From assembly GCA_031275955.1 (NCBI GenBank), contig JAISNZ010000087.1, positions 1-13,624 on the forward strand: a stretch of DNA of 13,624 nt, given 5' to 3'. The DNA is from Desulfovibrio sp. (GTDB taxonomy: Bacteria; Desulfobacterota; Desulfovibrionia; Desulfovibrionales; Desulfovibrionaceae). The translations under genes and the position numbers were made by a program. Of this stretch, positions 1 to 8,512 are shown one piece after another. The notes under the pieces are model-generated. The model ran no database searches. It had not been told where the DNA came from and worked only from the letters and a program-made list of their open reading frames with translations. Within the stretch, counting starts at the first letter, position 1. Each line of letters starts with the position of its first letter.

Positions 1-3000
1 CCTTCCTGTCCCTTTCCTCCGGCGATCACCTCGCCCGCCGCCTGGCGATCCGGGAAATCCCCCTGGATCTGGAGAAAAATAAGGAATTCCGGCGCACCTT
101 GGACCTGCGGGAGCTGGCCGGAGGACAGCAGGGAGTCTTCTTTCTGAATCTGATCGCCTACAGGAAGGTCACCCGGAAGAACGGCGAAGTGAACTACAGT
201 TATGTGGACAGCGAAAGCCGTCTGGTGGTGCTTTCGGACATCGGGATCACCTGCCGCCTTTTCCCCTCCGGGGTCACGGTCTTCGCCTCCGGCCTCAGCA
301 CGGGCAAACCCCTGGCCGGGGCCCAGGTGCGCCTCTATTCCCGCTCCAACCAGCTCCTGGCGGAGGGCAAAACCACTCCCGGCGGCCTCTTCCTCTTTTC
401 GCGCGACGAACCCTGGGATCCGCAGCTCCTGCCCCATGTGGCCACCGTGAACACGGAGGCGGACATCTCCTTCCTGCCCCTGGATTTCGAAACGCGCGTC
501 TCCCTGCAGGACACGGGCGAGCGCCCCTACCTGGACAAGGGGTACGAGGCGTTCCTCTATACCCCGCGCGGGGTCTTCCGTCCCGGGGAAACTGTGGACG
601 TCAAGGCCCTGGTGCGCGACGCCAACCAGACCCCCCCCCGCCCCTTTCCGGTGATCTTTTCCCTGACCTCCCCGCGCGGGCTGGAGATCGCCCGCAGTTC
701 CGCCAGGCTCTCGGACCAGGGCGGCGCCGCCTTTGCCTTCGCCCTGCCTTCCTCCGCTCCCACGGGGGAGTATTCCCTCAGTCTGACTGTCCCCGGCCAG
801 GAAAAGGCCCCCCTGGGTACAGTCCGCTTTTCCGTGGAAGATTTTACCCCTCCGCGCCTGGAGGTGTCCGTCGCCCCCGCGCGGGAACTCCTGACGGGGA
901 AAACCTCCCTGCCGGTCACTCTGACCGGCAACTACCTTTTCGGCGCCCCGGGGGCGAACCTGCGCTATGAACTCGGCTACAGGCTTTCGCCCAGAGGCTT
1001 TTCCCCTGAGGGCTGGGAGGGATACGTCTTTGGCAACCAGGAGAAACGGGCCTCCGCCGGGCTTGATTTGCGCTGCTATACCGGCGCCTTGGGAGCGGAC
1101 GGCTCCACGGAGGTCGCCTTCCTTCCCCCGGACTGGGATCTCCCGGCCGGAGCCCTGATCCAGCTGGTGGGCAGCGTGCAGGAAGACAGCGGCCGCTGGG
1201 TGACCCAGACCAGCGCCGTCAGCTATTTTCCCACCCCATACCTGCTGGGGCTCAAAGTGGAGGGTTCCCCCGCGCCGGGCCAGGAGGCGTCACTGCTCAC
1301 GGCCGCCGTGGATCCAGACGGCCGGGCCGTGGACGCCGGACCCCTGAGCGTGGAAATCTCCCAGGTCCGGGGCAACTGGCATACCGTCCTCCGCAACGGC
1401 CGCTATGTCTATACCTGGTCGGAGCATTTCCTGCCCCTGCTCTCCTCCGAAATCCCCACCCGGGACGGCCGGGGGAGGATCTCCTTCACTCCGCCCCGCT
1501 CCGGCGCCTATCTTGTCCGCTGCGCTACGGCGGACGGCGCCGTTGTGGCCGCCCGGCGCATATACATCTGGGCGGAAGGGGAAATCGCCGGGGAGGAGGG
1601 CTCCGGCCGCATGGACCAGGTGATTCTGACCCTGGACAAAAAAGAGTATCGCTCCGGCGAGACGGCCAGACTCTCCGTCAAGGCCCCCTATGCCGGCACT
1701 CTTTTCCTGGGCGTGGAGCGCGGCGGGCAGCTTCTGACCCGCGTCCTCTCCCTGGACGCCCCGGCCGCGGAGGTGGACATCCCGGTGACCGAGGGCATGA
1801 ATCCCAATGTCACGATCACCGCCTGGGTTTACCGCCCCATGGACCAGAAGAACAAGGAATGGTTCTCTCACAGGGCCTACGGCAGTATTCCCCTGGTCCT
1901 TTCCCGCGCCCTCCATTCCCTGAGCGTGGAGGCCAGGGCGCCGGAACGGGCCGAACCGGGCAAGGGACTTCCCATCTCCTTCTCCGTGAAGGATGCGGAC
2001 GGCAATCCCGTGGCCGGGGAATTTTCCCTGGCCCTGGTGGATGAAGGCATCCTCTCCCTCACCGCCTTCAAGACCCCGGACCCTCTGGCCTTCTTCATGG
2101 CCCAGCGCCGGGCCAAGGGACATTCCTATGACGGCTTTGACGCCCTCCTCCGGCCGGAAGCCAGGGCCACCGCCCCCCTCACTCCCGGCGGCGACTCCGC
2201 CGCCTCGGACTACCTGGGATCTCTAAGCACCCAGCAGGTCTTCCTGGCCGGATTTTTGCCCACGGTGCGCACCGGGGACGACGGCGCGGGAGAAGCCCAT
2301 TTTGACATCCCGGAGTACTCGGGCAAGGGACGGCTGATGATCGTGGGCGCCGCAGGCAGATCCTTCGCCTCGGCCTCCTCCCAGGTGCGCTTCGCCCGCG
2401 ATCTGGTGGTGGAAGCCTCCGCCCCCAGAGCCGTGGCTCCCGGAGACGTCTTTGACATCTCCCTGAAGGCCTTTTCCCTGGAAAGCTTCCTGACCGGCGT
2501 TGCCGAGATCGGCGTGGAGGTGGAGGACGGCCCCCTGAGTCTGGCCGGCGCCGTTAAGACCTCCATCCCCCTGGGCGGCCTGGAGGCCGGAGGTGGTCCC
2601 AAGACCCATTCCTTCACCGTGACGGCCACGGCGGGCGCGGCTGTGGGCCTTGTCCGTCTGTCCGTCAAGGTTTCCGTTCCCGGACGCGAGGATCTGGCCT
2701 TCAGCAAACCCTTGGAAATCGTTGTGCGTTCGCCTTACCCGCGCATCAGCCGGACCAAATCCACCCTGATCAAGGCCGGCAAAAAGGAAGTTCTGTCCTT
2801 CCCCACCGCCTGGGCGCCGGGCACGGTCAAATCCTCCCTCGCGGTGACCCGATCGCCTGTCTTCGCCGTTCTGCCCGCCCTGGAATACCTGCGGGAATAC
2901 CCCTACGGCTGCCTGGAACAGACCGTCTCCCGCGCCTGGCCCTATCTGGTCCTGGACGAGGCGCAAAAGGCCCTTGCTCCGGAATCCTCCGGCGAGGCCA

Positions 3001-4397
3001 ATTCCCGCGCCCTGCTGGAGGACATTGTCGCCCGCGTCGCTTCCTTCCAGACCGCCAACGGCGGCTTCGCCATGTGGCCGGGACAGACCGGCTCCGATCC
3101 CTGGAAAAGCGTAAATGCCGCCTTCTTCCTGGTGGAGGCCAAGGCCAGGGCGGCCGTGCCCGCCGAGGTCCTGCGCGGCAGTCTGGAATATACCCGTTTT
3201 CTCCTCTCGGCCCCGGAGTCCTATTATAAGGATCCTTATCTGGCTTTCAGCGTCAAGGCCTATGCCGCCTTTGTCCTGACCAGGGCCGGCGAGGCCCCCC
3301 TGGCCTGGATCCAGCACCTCTCCGGCAAGCAGGAGACGATGTGGCCGTCCGGGCGTATTTTCCTGGCCGCCGCAAAGGCCCTGCAGGCGGGAAATCCCAA
3401 TGCCCTGCGCGACCTGAAGGCCGAGGCCCTGAAGTTAGAGGCCGAAAAACTCGGCTTCAACCAGAGCCTGGAATCCAATCCGCGCAACCAGGCCCTTCTG
3501 CTCATGGCCTGGAGCCTGGCTGCCCCCGAAGACGCGGAAACCCGGCGTCTGTGCCTGAGTCTGGCGGAGAGCGTCACCGCCGCGCCCTGGCTGACCACCC
3601 AGGACGCCGGCGCGGCTTCCCTGGCCTTTGGCTTCTACCTGGGCAGGACCAGGATCGCGGACACGCCCCATACCGCAGTCATCACGGCGGCCGGCAAGCG
3701 TATCGCCGAAGTCGCCGGGGGCGAGCCCCTGCTTTTGGGATACGGGCGCATGCCGGTGCAGGATGACGGCAACCCCGCCCCTGTCTCCGTGGAGGTGGGC
3801 GGCAAAGGCCAGGCCTATGTGGTCTATGCCGTGCGCGGGGTCCCCCTGGATCCGCCGGCGCCCGGGGCCAACGCCTTGGAGGCGCAGGCCGTCTGGAAGG
3901 GACCGGACGGCTCCGTCATCGATTTTCCGGAGGCCGGGGCCGTGCTGCGGCGGGGCGACCGGGTCAGCGTGGAGCTGAAGATCAGGGCCTCGCGCCCCGT
4001 ATCCGATGTGGTCCTTTCCTTCCTTCTCCCCGGCGGCATGGAAGTGGAAAATCCCCGTCTGCTTACCTCCGGGGCCGCCGGAGACCCCCCCGCGCCGGAG
4101 ACCCTTTCCCAGAGGGAGGACGAGGCGGAGGAAACGTACGAGGAGGAATATCCCGGGGAGACGGGCGAGGATGCCGGCCTCTCCGCCCGCAATCGCGGCA
4201 TGTACATTGATCTGCGCGAGGATCGGCTGCTTCTCTTCCTGGGCGGCCTTGGCGGCGATTCTTCCTGGACGACCCACTCCTTCAGCATGCGCGCCGTGAG
4301 CAGGGGGACGTTCATCGTTCCGCCGCCGGCCGCCGAAGGCATGTACAACCCGGAAATCAACGCCACCGGCAGGAGCGCGAAACTCGTGGTAGAATAG
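1..4397 (+). CDS. Bacterial alpha-2-macroglobulin family protein (5' truncated by the window)
   Basis: This is a large periplasmic protease-trap protein of the bacterial alpha-2-macroglobulin family (E. coli YfhM type). A protease cuts the bait region, the protein changes shape and a reactive thioester captures the attacker. The frame is open from the first complete codon at 3, so 1464 residues are visible. Any apparent start such as TTG at 99 lies inside the gene, and the signal peptide and first macroglobulin domain(s) lie outside the window. Family landmarks in order are an MG/A2M_N segment with FRPGETVDV (about 573-602), the bait-region end with VDEGILSLTAF (from 2037), the A2M core segment starting FLPTVRTGDDG (2253) and the thioester motif GCLEQ (Cys codon 2910-2912). 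An alpha-helical thioester domain and a C-terminal MG10-like domain ending PEINATGRSAKLVVE follow. An acidic linker (about 4114-4170) sits in the C-terminal part. pbpC follows 28 nt downstream, the classic partner. Family assignment is firm; the trapped proteases are unknown. Confidence 0.95.
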   Translation, partial: FLSLSSGDHLARRLAIREIPLDLEKNKEFRRTLDLRELAGGQQGVFFLNLIAYRKVTRKNGEVNYSYVDSESRLVVLSDIGITCRLFPSGVTVFASGLSTGKPLAGAQVRLYSRSNQLLAEGKTTPGGLFLFSRDEPWDPQLLPHVATVNTEADISFLPLDFETRVSLQDTGERPYLDKGYEAFLYTPRGVFRPGETVDVKALVRDANQTPPRPFPVIFSLTSPRGLEIARSSARLSDQGGAAFAFALPSSAPTGEYSLSLTVPGQEKAPLGTVRFSVEDFTPPRLEVSVAPARELLTGKTSLPVTLTGNYLFGAPGANLRYELGYRLSPRGFSPEGWEGYVFGNQEKRASAGLDLRCYTGALGADGSTEVAFLPPDWDLPAGALIQLVGSVQEDSGRWVTQTSAVSYFPTPYLLGLKVEGSPAPGQEASLLTAAVDPDGRAVDAGPLSVEISQVRGNWHTVLRNGRYVYTWSEHFLPLLSSEIPTRDGRGRISFTPPRSGAYLVRCATADGAVVAARRIYIWAEGEIAGEEGSGRMDQVILTLDKKEYRSGETARLSVKAPYAGTLFLGVERGGQLLTRVLSLDAPAAEVDIPVTEGMNPNVTITAWVYRPMDQKNKEWFSHRAYGSIPLVLSRALHSLSVEARAPERAEPGKGLPISFSVKDADGNPVAGEFSLALVDEGILSLTAFKTPDPLAFFMAQRRAKGHSYDGFDALLRPEARATAPLTPGGDSAASDYLGSLSTQQVFLAGFLPTVRTGDDGAGEAHFDIPEYSGKGRLMIVGAAGRSFASASSQVRFARDLVVEASAPRAVAPGDVFDISLKAFSLESFLTGVAEIGVEVEDGPLSLAGAVKTSIPLGGLEAGGGPKTHSFTVTATAGAAVGLVRLSVKVSVPGREDLAFSKPLEIVVRSPYPRISRTKSTLIKAGKKEVLSFPTAWAPGTVKSSLAVTRSPVFAVLPALEYLREYPYGCLEQTVSRAWPYLVLDEAQKALAPESSGEANSRALLEDIVARVASFQTANGGFAMWPGQTGSDPWKSVNAAFFLVEAKARAAVPAEVLRGSLEYTRFLLSAPESYYKDPYLAFSVKAYAAFVLTRAGEAPLAWIQHLSGKQETMWPSGRIFLAAAKALQAGNPNALRDLKAEALKLEAEKLGFNQSLESNPRNQALLLMAWSLAAPEDAETRRLCLSLAESVTAAPWLTTQDAGAASLAFGFYLGRTRIADTPHTAVITAAGKRIAEVAGGEPLLLGYGRMPVQDDGNPAPVSVEVGGKGQAYVVYAVRGVPLDPPAPGANALEAQAVWKGPDGSVIDFPEAGAVLRRGDRVSVELKIRASRPVSDVVLSFLLPGGMEVENPRLLTSGAAGDPPAPETLSQREDEAEETYEEEYPGETGEDAGLSARNRGMYIDLREDRLLLFLGGLGGDSSWTTHSFSMRAVSRGTFIVPPPAAEGMYNPEINATGRSAKLVVE

Positions 4398-4425
4398 GGC
4401 AGGCGTCCGCGCCTGGAGGGACCGC

Positions 4426-6798
4426 GTGCCGAGAGGGAGAAAAAAACGCCCCTGGAGCCTTTTTGCGGCCATGGCGCTGCTCTGCGCCGGCGCCGTTCTC
4501 TGGGCGGCTGTGCCCGATCCCACCCCGGATGTGCTCTCCTGGCCCGTCTCCCCCGTTCTCCTGGATCGGCGCGGCGACCTGATCCATGCCCGCCTGTCCG
4601 CCGACGGGGAATGGTGTCTGCCCATCCCCCTGTCCGAGATGGGAGAGTGGCTGCCCAAGGTCCTGGTCTCCGTGGAGGACAAACGCTTTTACTCCCACAG
4701 CGGCGTGGACTTTCCGGCTCTGGGCCGCGCCCTGTACCAGAATCTCCGCCAGGGCCGCATCGTCTCCGGGGCTTCCACCATCACCAGCCAGCTGGTCCGC
4801 CTCAGCCGCCCCCGGCCGCGGACCTTTCAGGCCAAAGTCCTTGAATTCGTCGGCGCCTGGAAGCTGGAACGCTCCTTGAGCAAGGACCGGATTCTCGAGC
4901 TGTATCTCAACCGCGCTCCCTTCGGCGGTCCCATCCGCGGCGTGGAGGCCGCCTCCCGCCTCTATTTCGGCAAGCGGGCCAAGGAACTCTCCCTGGGCGA
5001 GGCCGCCCTCCTGGTGGGTCTGCTCAAGGGTCCCACCCTCTACCGCCCTGATAAAAACCCTGCGGGGGCCCAGAAAAGACGCCGCCAGATCATCGCCAGG
5101 GTGGCGGACCAGACCGGTTTCCCTCCGGACTTGACGGCCCTGGCCCTGGACGAACCCCTGCCTCCCTTCCGCGCCGCCATGCCGGACAAGGTCCGCCATT
5201 TCGCCGATCTGGCCTTCAAAACTCTGCCCGGAAAAGGCGGCCCGGCGCGCTCCGGCCTGGACATGGACCTGCAGGACCTGCTGCAGCGGACCCTCTTGCG
5301 ACAACTGGAATCCATGGATCCGGAGGTGACCGCCGCCGGCATTGTGGCGGACAACGCCACGGGGAGCATCCTCGCCTATGTGGGCAACGCCCGCTTCAAC
5401 CCGGCCGAGGACAGGCAGTGGGTGGACTGCGCCCTGGCGCCCCGTTCCCCCGGGTCCGCCCTCAAGCCCTTTATCTACCTCGCGGCCATGGAAGAGGGCC
5501 ACATCATCCCCGCCTCCCTCCTGGCCGATACCCCCCTGCGCCTCGGCGGCGAGGCCCCCCGCAATTTCGACCGGATCTACCGGGGGCCGGTGCGCGCGAG
5601 TACCGCCCTGGCCTCCTCCCTGAACACCCCGGCTGTGCGCGTCCTGCGTATGATCGGCCTCCGTGACGCCCTGGCCCGTCTGCGCCGGGCGGGATTTTCC
5701 CACCTCGACCGCGAAGAGACGCAGTACGGAGATTCCCTGGTCCTCGGCGCCGGCGAGGTCACCCTGCTGGAACTGACCAGGGCCTATGCCGCCTTGGCCA
5801 ACAACGGAACCGACCGCCCCCTGCTCCTCCTCCGTCCCCGATCCTCCTCTTCCTCCTTTGTCCCCCTCTCCGCCTCTCTGCCCAGCGGCCTGGCCCCCGC
5901 CTGGGAACAGATCCGCCACGCCCTCAGCGGCGAACGCCCGCCCGCCCGCCAGATTTACTCCGCCGCCGCCGCCTTCCTGGTCACGGACATCCTCCAGGAT
6001 TCCGCCCGCCTTCCCTTTCTCGCCCAGATCGACAGGACCCAGGAAAGCGTCCCCCTTGCCTTCAAGACCGGCACCTCCTTCGGCCTGCGCGACGCCTGGG
6101 CCGTGGCCTATTGTCCCGCCTACACCGTGGCGGTCTGGTTCGGCAAGGCCGAAGGCGGCGCCGACCCCCGCATCCTGGGGCTTTCCCTCGCCGCTCCCGC
6201 CGCTCTGCGCGTCCTGCGCGCCCTTGCCGCCGATCTGCCCCCCGGCGCCGCCCGGCCCCTTCCGCCTCCCTCCCTTGCCAGGACAGAGGTCTGCGCCCTC
6301 TCCGGAAAGGCCCCTTCCTCCTTCTGCCCGGCAACCCGCCTGGAATGGCATCTTCCCGCTGTCTGGCGCACCCTGCCCTGCGAGATGCATACCCGGCGGG
6401 CCGGGGTAGTGGTCTGGCCCCCGGAACTGGAGGATTATGCCCGCAAACGCCTGGCCCGGGAAGATTTGAGCCGCAGCGCCCTCATCGCTTCCCCCCTGAG
6501 CGGCGCCGCGTATCTCCTCACTCCCGGCGGGCGCGCCCAGCCCCTGCCCCTGAAAGCCGAAGGCGTCGCCTATCCCGTCCACTGGTTTCTGGAAGGCGAA
6601 TATCTCGGCGAACAATCCCGTGAAGACAAACCTTTTTACTGGCTCCCCCGGGCCGGACGCCATACCCTTTCCCTGCTGGACAGCCAGGACCGCATCGCGG
6701 CCAGCCGCGTCGAGGTTGTCGATCTCGCCGCCAGGGCCGAAGAAGAGGAAAGCGCCGCTGGTTTGGGGCCCCGCCCCGAACCCCGCCGGGGGGAATGA
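4426..6798 (+). CDS. pbpC: Penicillin-binding protein 1C (transglycosylase/transpeptidase)
   Basis: This is a bifunctional class A penicillin-binding protein of the PBP1C subfamily, anchored in the inner membrane and acting on periplasmic peptidoglycan. The 790-residue product starts at GTG 4426, preceded by GGAGGG (4415-4420) at 5-nt spacing. Residues 10-28 form a membrane anchor. The GT51 transglycosylase domain shows EDKRFYSHSGVD with catalytic Glu84 and GASTITSQ (115-122). The transpeptidase domain shows the active-site Ser344-A-L-K347, Ser398-L-N400 and Lys547-T-G549. A BiPBP_C domain, diagnostic of PBP1C, covers about residues 684-765. The gene sits 28 nt after the alpha-2-macroglobulin gene, so the two are very probably co-transcribed. 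The inferred role is cell wall repair after the trap is triggered. The last ~11 codons and the TGA stop fall inside a GC-rich dispersed repeat, so the tail after about residue 765 is atypical and probably not conserved. Confidence 0.95.
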   Translation: MPRGRKKRPWSLFAAMALLCAGAVLWAAVPDPTPDVLSWPVSPVLLDRRGDLIHARLSADGEWCLPIPLSEMGEWLPKVLVSVEDKRFYSHSGVDFPALGRALYQNLRQGRIVSGASTITSQLVRLSRPRPRTFQAKVLEFVGAWKLERSLSKDRILELYLNRAPFGGPIRGVEAASRLYFGKRAKELSLGEAALLVGLLKGPTLYRPDKNPAGAQKRRRQIIARVADQTGFPPDLTALALDEPLPPFRAAMPDKVRHFADLAFKTLPGKGGPARSGLDMDLQDLLQRTLLRQLESMDPEVTAAGIVADNATGSILAYVGNARFNPAEDRQWVDCALAPRSPGSALKPFIYLAAMEEGHIIPASLLADTPLRLGGEAPRNFDRIYRGPVRASTALASSLNTPAVRVLRMIGLRDALARLRRAGFSHLDREETQYGDSLVLGAGEVTLLELTRAYAALANNGTDRPLLLLRPRSSSSSFVPLSASLPSGLAPAWEQIRHALSGERPPARQIYSAAAAFLVTDILQDSARLPFLAQIDRTQESVPLAFKTGTSFGLRDAWAVAYCPAYTVAVWFGKAEGGADPRILGLSLAAPAALRVLRALAADLPPGAARPLPPPSLARTEVCALSGKAPSSFCPATRLEWHLPAVWRTLPCEMHTRRAGVVVWPPELEDYARKRLAREDLSRSALIASPLSGAAYLLTPGGRAQPLPLKAEGVAYPVHWFLEGEYLGEQSREDKPFYWLPRAGRHTLSLLDSQDRIAASRVEVVDLAARAEEEESAAGLGPRPEPRRGE

Positions 6799-6813
6799 TT
6801 CCCCCGGGCCCCC
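6765..6813. repeat. GC-rich palindromic dispersed repeat, copy 1
   Basis: This 49-nt element is nearly identical to the element at 9814-9863. It has two parts: a short GGGGC-CCC-GCCCC hairpin and a longer inverted repeat whose core is GGGGGAAT-G-ATTCCCCC (6789-6805). It overlaps the 3' end of pbpC and contains the stop codon (6796-6798) at the palindrome centre. Against copy 2, the stem bases A6794/T6800 are replaced by C/G, so the pair is kept. It looks like a REP-type intergenic element. No transposase is visible nearby, and no U-tract follows that would make it an ordinary intrinsic terminator. Confidence 0.8.
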
Positions 6814-6823
6814 TTCTTTGCGC

Positions 6824-6839
6824 TGGCACGATTTCTGCT
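6824..6839 (+). promoter_or_regulatory. Sigma-54 (-24/-12) promoter of flgE
   Basis: TGGCAC-N5-CTGCT matches the RpoN consensus TGGCAC-N5-TTGCW with one mismatch, and the GG-to-GC spacing is exact (GG 6825-6826, GC 6837-6838). The predicted transcription start is near 6850, about 40 nt before the flgE start codon. Sigma-54 control of hook genes is well known in polar-flagellated bacteria. Firing would need an NtrC-family activator such as a FlrC/FleR type, which is not encoded here. Confidence 0.65.
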
Positions 6840-6852
6840 TTTGCAACCTGAC

Positions 6853-6867
6853 GGGAAATTTTTTCCC
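6853..6867 (+). other. Small hairpin in the flgE leader
   Basis: GGGAAA-TTT-TTTCCC is a perfect 6-bp stem with a 3-nt loop. It starts a few bases after the transcription start predicted from the sigma-54 site and ends 10 nt before the flgE Shine-Dalgarno sequence (AAGGAG, 6878-6883), which it leaves free. It may protect the 5' end of the mRNA or be chance. The U/C-rich 3' arm is not followed by a T-run, so it is not a terminator. Confidence 0.3.
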
Positions 6868-6890
6868 CCGCGCTTGCAAGGAGCAAAGCC

Positions 6891-8399
6891 ATGATGAGTT
6901 CCCTCTATATCGGCGCCAGCGGCATGCAGAGCCACAGCACCGGAATGAGCGTGGTCACCAACAACCTCGCCAACATCAATACGGTGGGCTACAAACAAAA
7001 TACCCTGCTCTTTTCCGATCTGGTCAGCCAGTTTCTGCCGGCCCAGTCCAATACCCTCACCAATTTTTCCCAAAAGGGATCAGGAGTCCAGGAGGGAGCC
7101 ACGCGCACCCTTTTTACCCAGATGGCCTTTGAGACGGGCAGCGAGGCCACGGACATCGGCATTGAGGGCATCGGCTTTTTCGGGGTCACCGCCAACGGCC
7201 AGACGCAATACACCAGGGCCGGCAACTTCCGCTTCACCAAGGACGGCTATCTGGTCACGCCGGACGGCTGGCGGCTGCTGGGCCACGCCATTGTCAACGG
7301 CCAGGAATCCCCCGCGACCACGCCCGTTCAACTGGATTTTTCCTCCGCTTCCGGGGTGGGCCGCATCGCGCCCCAGGCCACCACCGCTATCACGGCCATT
7401 TCCCAGCTGGGCGGCATCCAGGACAGCGCCGTGAATACGGACAATCCCTTTTTCGCCCTGGCCGCCGCCTGGGACGGCGCCGGCTCACCACCCCTGGACA
7501 GCGGGCAGTACAGCTATGCGGAACCGCTCCAATTCTATGATTCCAGCGGCACGCTCCGCAACGCCACCGTTTATTATGATCTGGCCGGCGCCCAGGGCGG
7601 CCAGACGGCCGTGGAATACCTTGTGGCCCTTGATCCGGCGGAAGACGCGTCCTCTCTGGCCGGCACCCGGGCGGCGGGACTGCTCATGGCCGGCACCCTG
7701 ACCTTTTCCTCCACCGGCACCCTGGACAACCTCACCGCCTTCCTTCCTCCGGCATCCGGCAACCCAGGAAACCTGCAGGAATGGACGCCGGCCTCCCTGC
7801 GCGACGGCAATCCCGTTTTCTCCGTCTCCCCCTCGAACGGCAGTCCGCAAGCCATCAGCCTGAACATGGGCCTCACCCTGAACGGTTCCGCGACTTCCGG
7901 CCTGGCCTCGGCCGCCGAGGCAGCCGCGCGGCCGGAGGCCATTTATACCCCCAGCACGGCCGCCACCCTCCAGGGCAGCGCCTCCACCCTCTACGGCTCT
8001 TCCCCTGGCAGCATCTCTCATCAATACGACGGCTTTGCCGAAGGGTTCCTGTACAACACCCTCGTCAGCACGGAAGGCGTTCTCCAGGGGCGCTACAGCA
8101 ACGGCCAGACTCAGGATCTCTACCGCATCCCCCTGTACCGCTTCGTCAGCCAGGACGGCCTGCGCCGTGAGGGGAGCAACCGCTTCTCCTCCACCCCGGA
8201 ATCCGGCGCGGCTCAGGAAGGCGCGGCAGGAACGGAAAACTTCGGGACCACAAAGGAATATTGCCTGGAACAGTCCAATGTGGACTACGCCAGTGAATTC
8301 GTGACCATGATCATCACCCAGCGCGGTTTTCAAATGAACAGCAAGGTCGTCACCACCTCAGACCAGATGCTGCAAAAGGCGCTGGAGCTGAAACGATAA
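6891..8399 (+). CDS. flgE: Flagellar hook protein FlgE
   Basis: This is the structural subunit of the flagellar hook, the universal joint between rod and filament, exported by the flagellar type III system. The product is 502 residues. The N-terminus has the rod/hook/basal-body signature NNLANINTVGYK (residues 24-35), followed by a hook-core segment with QYTRAGNFRFTKDGYLVTPDGW typical of FlgE/FlgF/FlgG. The C-terminal helix (about 462-502) carries SNVDYASEFVTMIITQRGFQ and the usual QMLQKALELKR end. It is longer than the roughly 400-residue enteric FlgE, and the variable middle (about residues 150-420) accounts for the difference. AAGGAG (6878-6883) gives 7-nt spacing to ATG 6891; the adjacent ATG 6894 would be at 10 nt. 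No flgD, fliK or other basal-body gene adjoins it, so it is probably a single-gene sigma-54 unit. FlgF/FlgG are the alternatives, but both are much shorter (about 250-260 residues). Confidence 0.93.
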   Translation: MMSSLYIGASGMQSHSTGMSVVTNNLANINTVGYKQNTLLFSDLVSQFLPAQSNTLTNFSQKGSGVQEGATRTLFTQMAFETGSEATDIGIEGIGFFGVTANGQTQYTRAGNFRFTKDGYLVTPDGWRLLGHAIVNGQESPATTPVQLDFSSASGVGRIAPQATTAITAISQLGGIQDSAVNTDNPFFALAAAWDGAGSPPLDSGQYSYAEPLQFYDSSGTLRNATVYYDLAGAQGGQTAVEYLVALDPAEDASSLAGTRAAGLLMAGTLTFSSTGTLDNLTAFLPPASGNPGNLQEWTPASLRDGNPVFSVSPSNGSPQAISLNMGLTLNGSATSGLASAAEAAARPEAIYTPSTAATLQGSASTLYGSSPGSISHQYDGFAEGFLYNTLVSTEGVLQGRYSNGQTQDLYRIPLYRFVSQDGLRREGSNRFSSTPESGAAQEGAAGTENFGTTKEYCLEQSNVDYASEFVTMIITQRGFQMNSKVVTTSDQMLQKALELKR

Positions 8400-8421
8400 G
8401 GCCCCTTCCGCGCCAGGGCAT

Positions 8422-8451
8422 TTTACGAAAGTCACATTTTCAATGTGTAAT
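8422..8451 (+). promoter_or_regulatory. Candidate sigma-70 promoter with internal palindrome, upstream of the HPt gene
   Basis: TTTACG (8422-8427) and TGTAAT (8446-8451) resemble -35 and -10 boxes with an 18-nt spacer. Between and overlapping them lies a perfect inverted repeat CACATT-TTC-AATGTG (8433-8447), placed where a repressor or activator could control the promoter. The stretch is distinctly AT-richer than its surroundings. The boxes are only partial matches, so this is tentative. Confidence 0.35.
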
Positions 8452-8512
8452 TTGCTCTATTCTGTTGAAAAGGAGGTCCTTTCGGCATACAATCCGGCAG
8501 CAAGGGGAAGGT

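Noticed and set aside
6786..6808. Repeat stem read as an intrinsic terminator for pbpC
   Set aside because: The stem is strong but is followed by GGGCCCCC rather than a U-tract, and the same sequence recurs elsewhere as a dispersed element.
4357..6879. 840-codon open frame on the minus strand opposite pbpC
   Set aside because: It mirrors the third-position GC bias of pbpC, is low-complexity Gly/Gln/Ala-rich, shows no domain and overlaps a gene with full catalytic motifs.
8465..8512. N-terminal extension of the HPt protein from TTG 8465
   Set aside because: No Shine-Dalgarno sequence precedes it and the extra residues do not look like family sequence; ATG 8513 has a good site.
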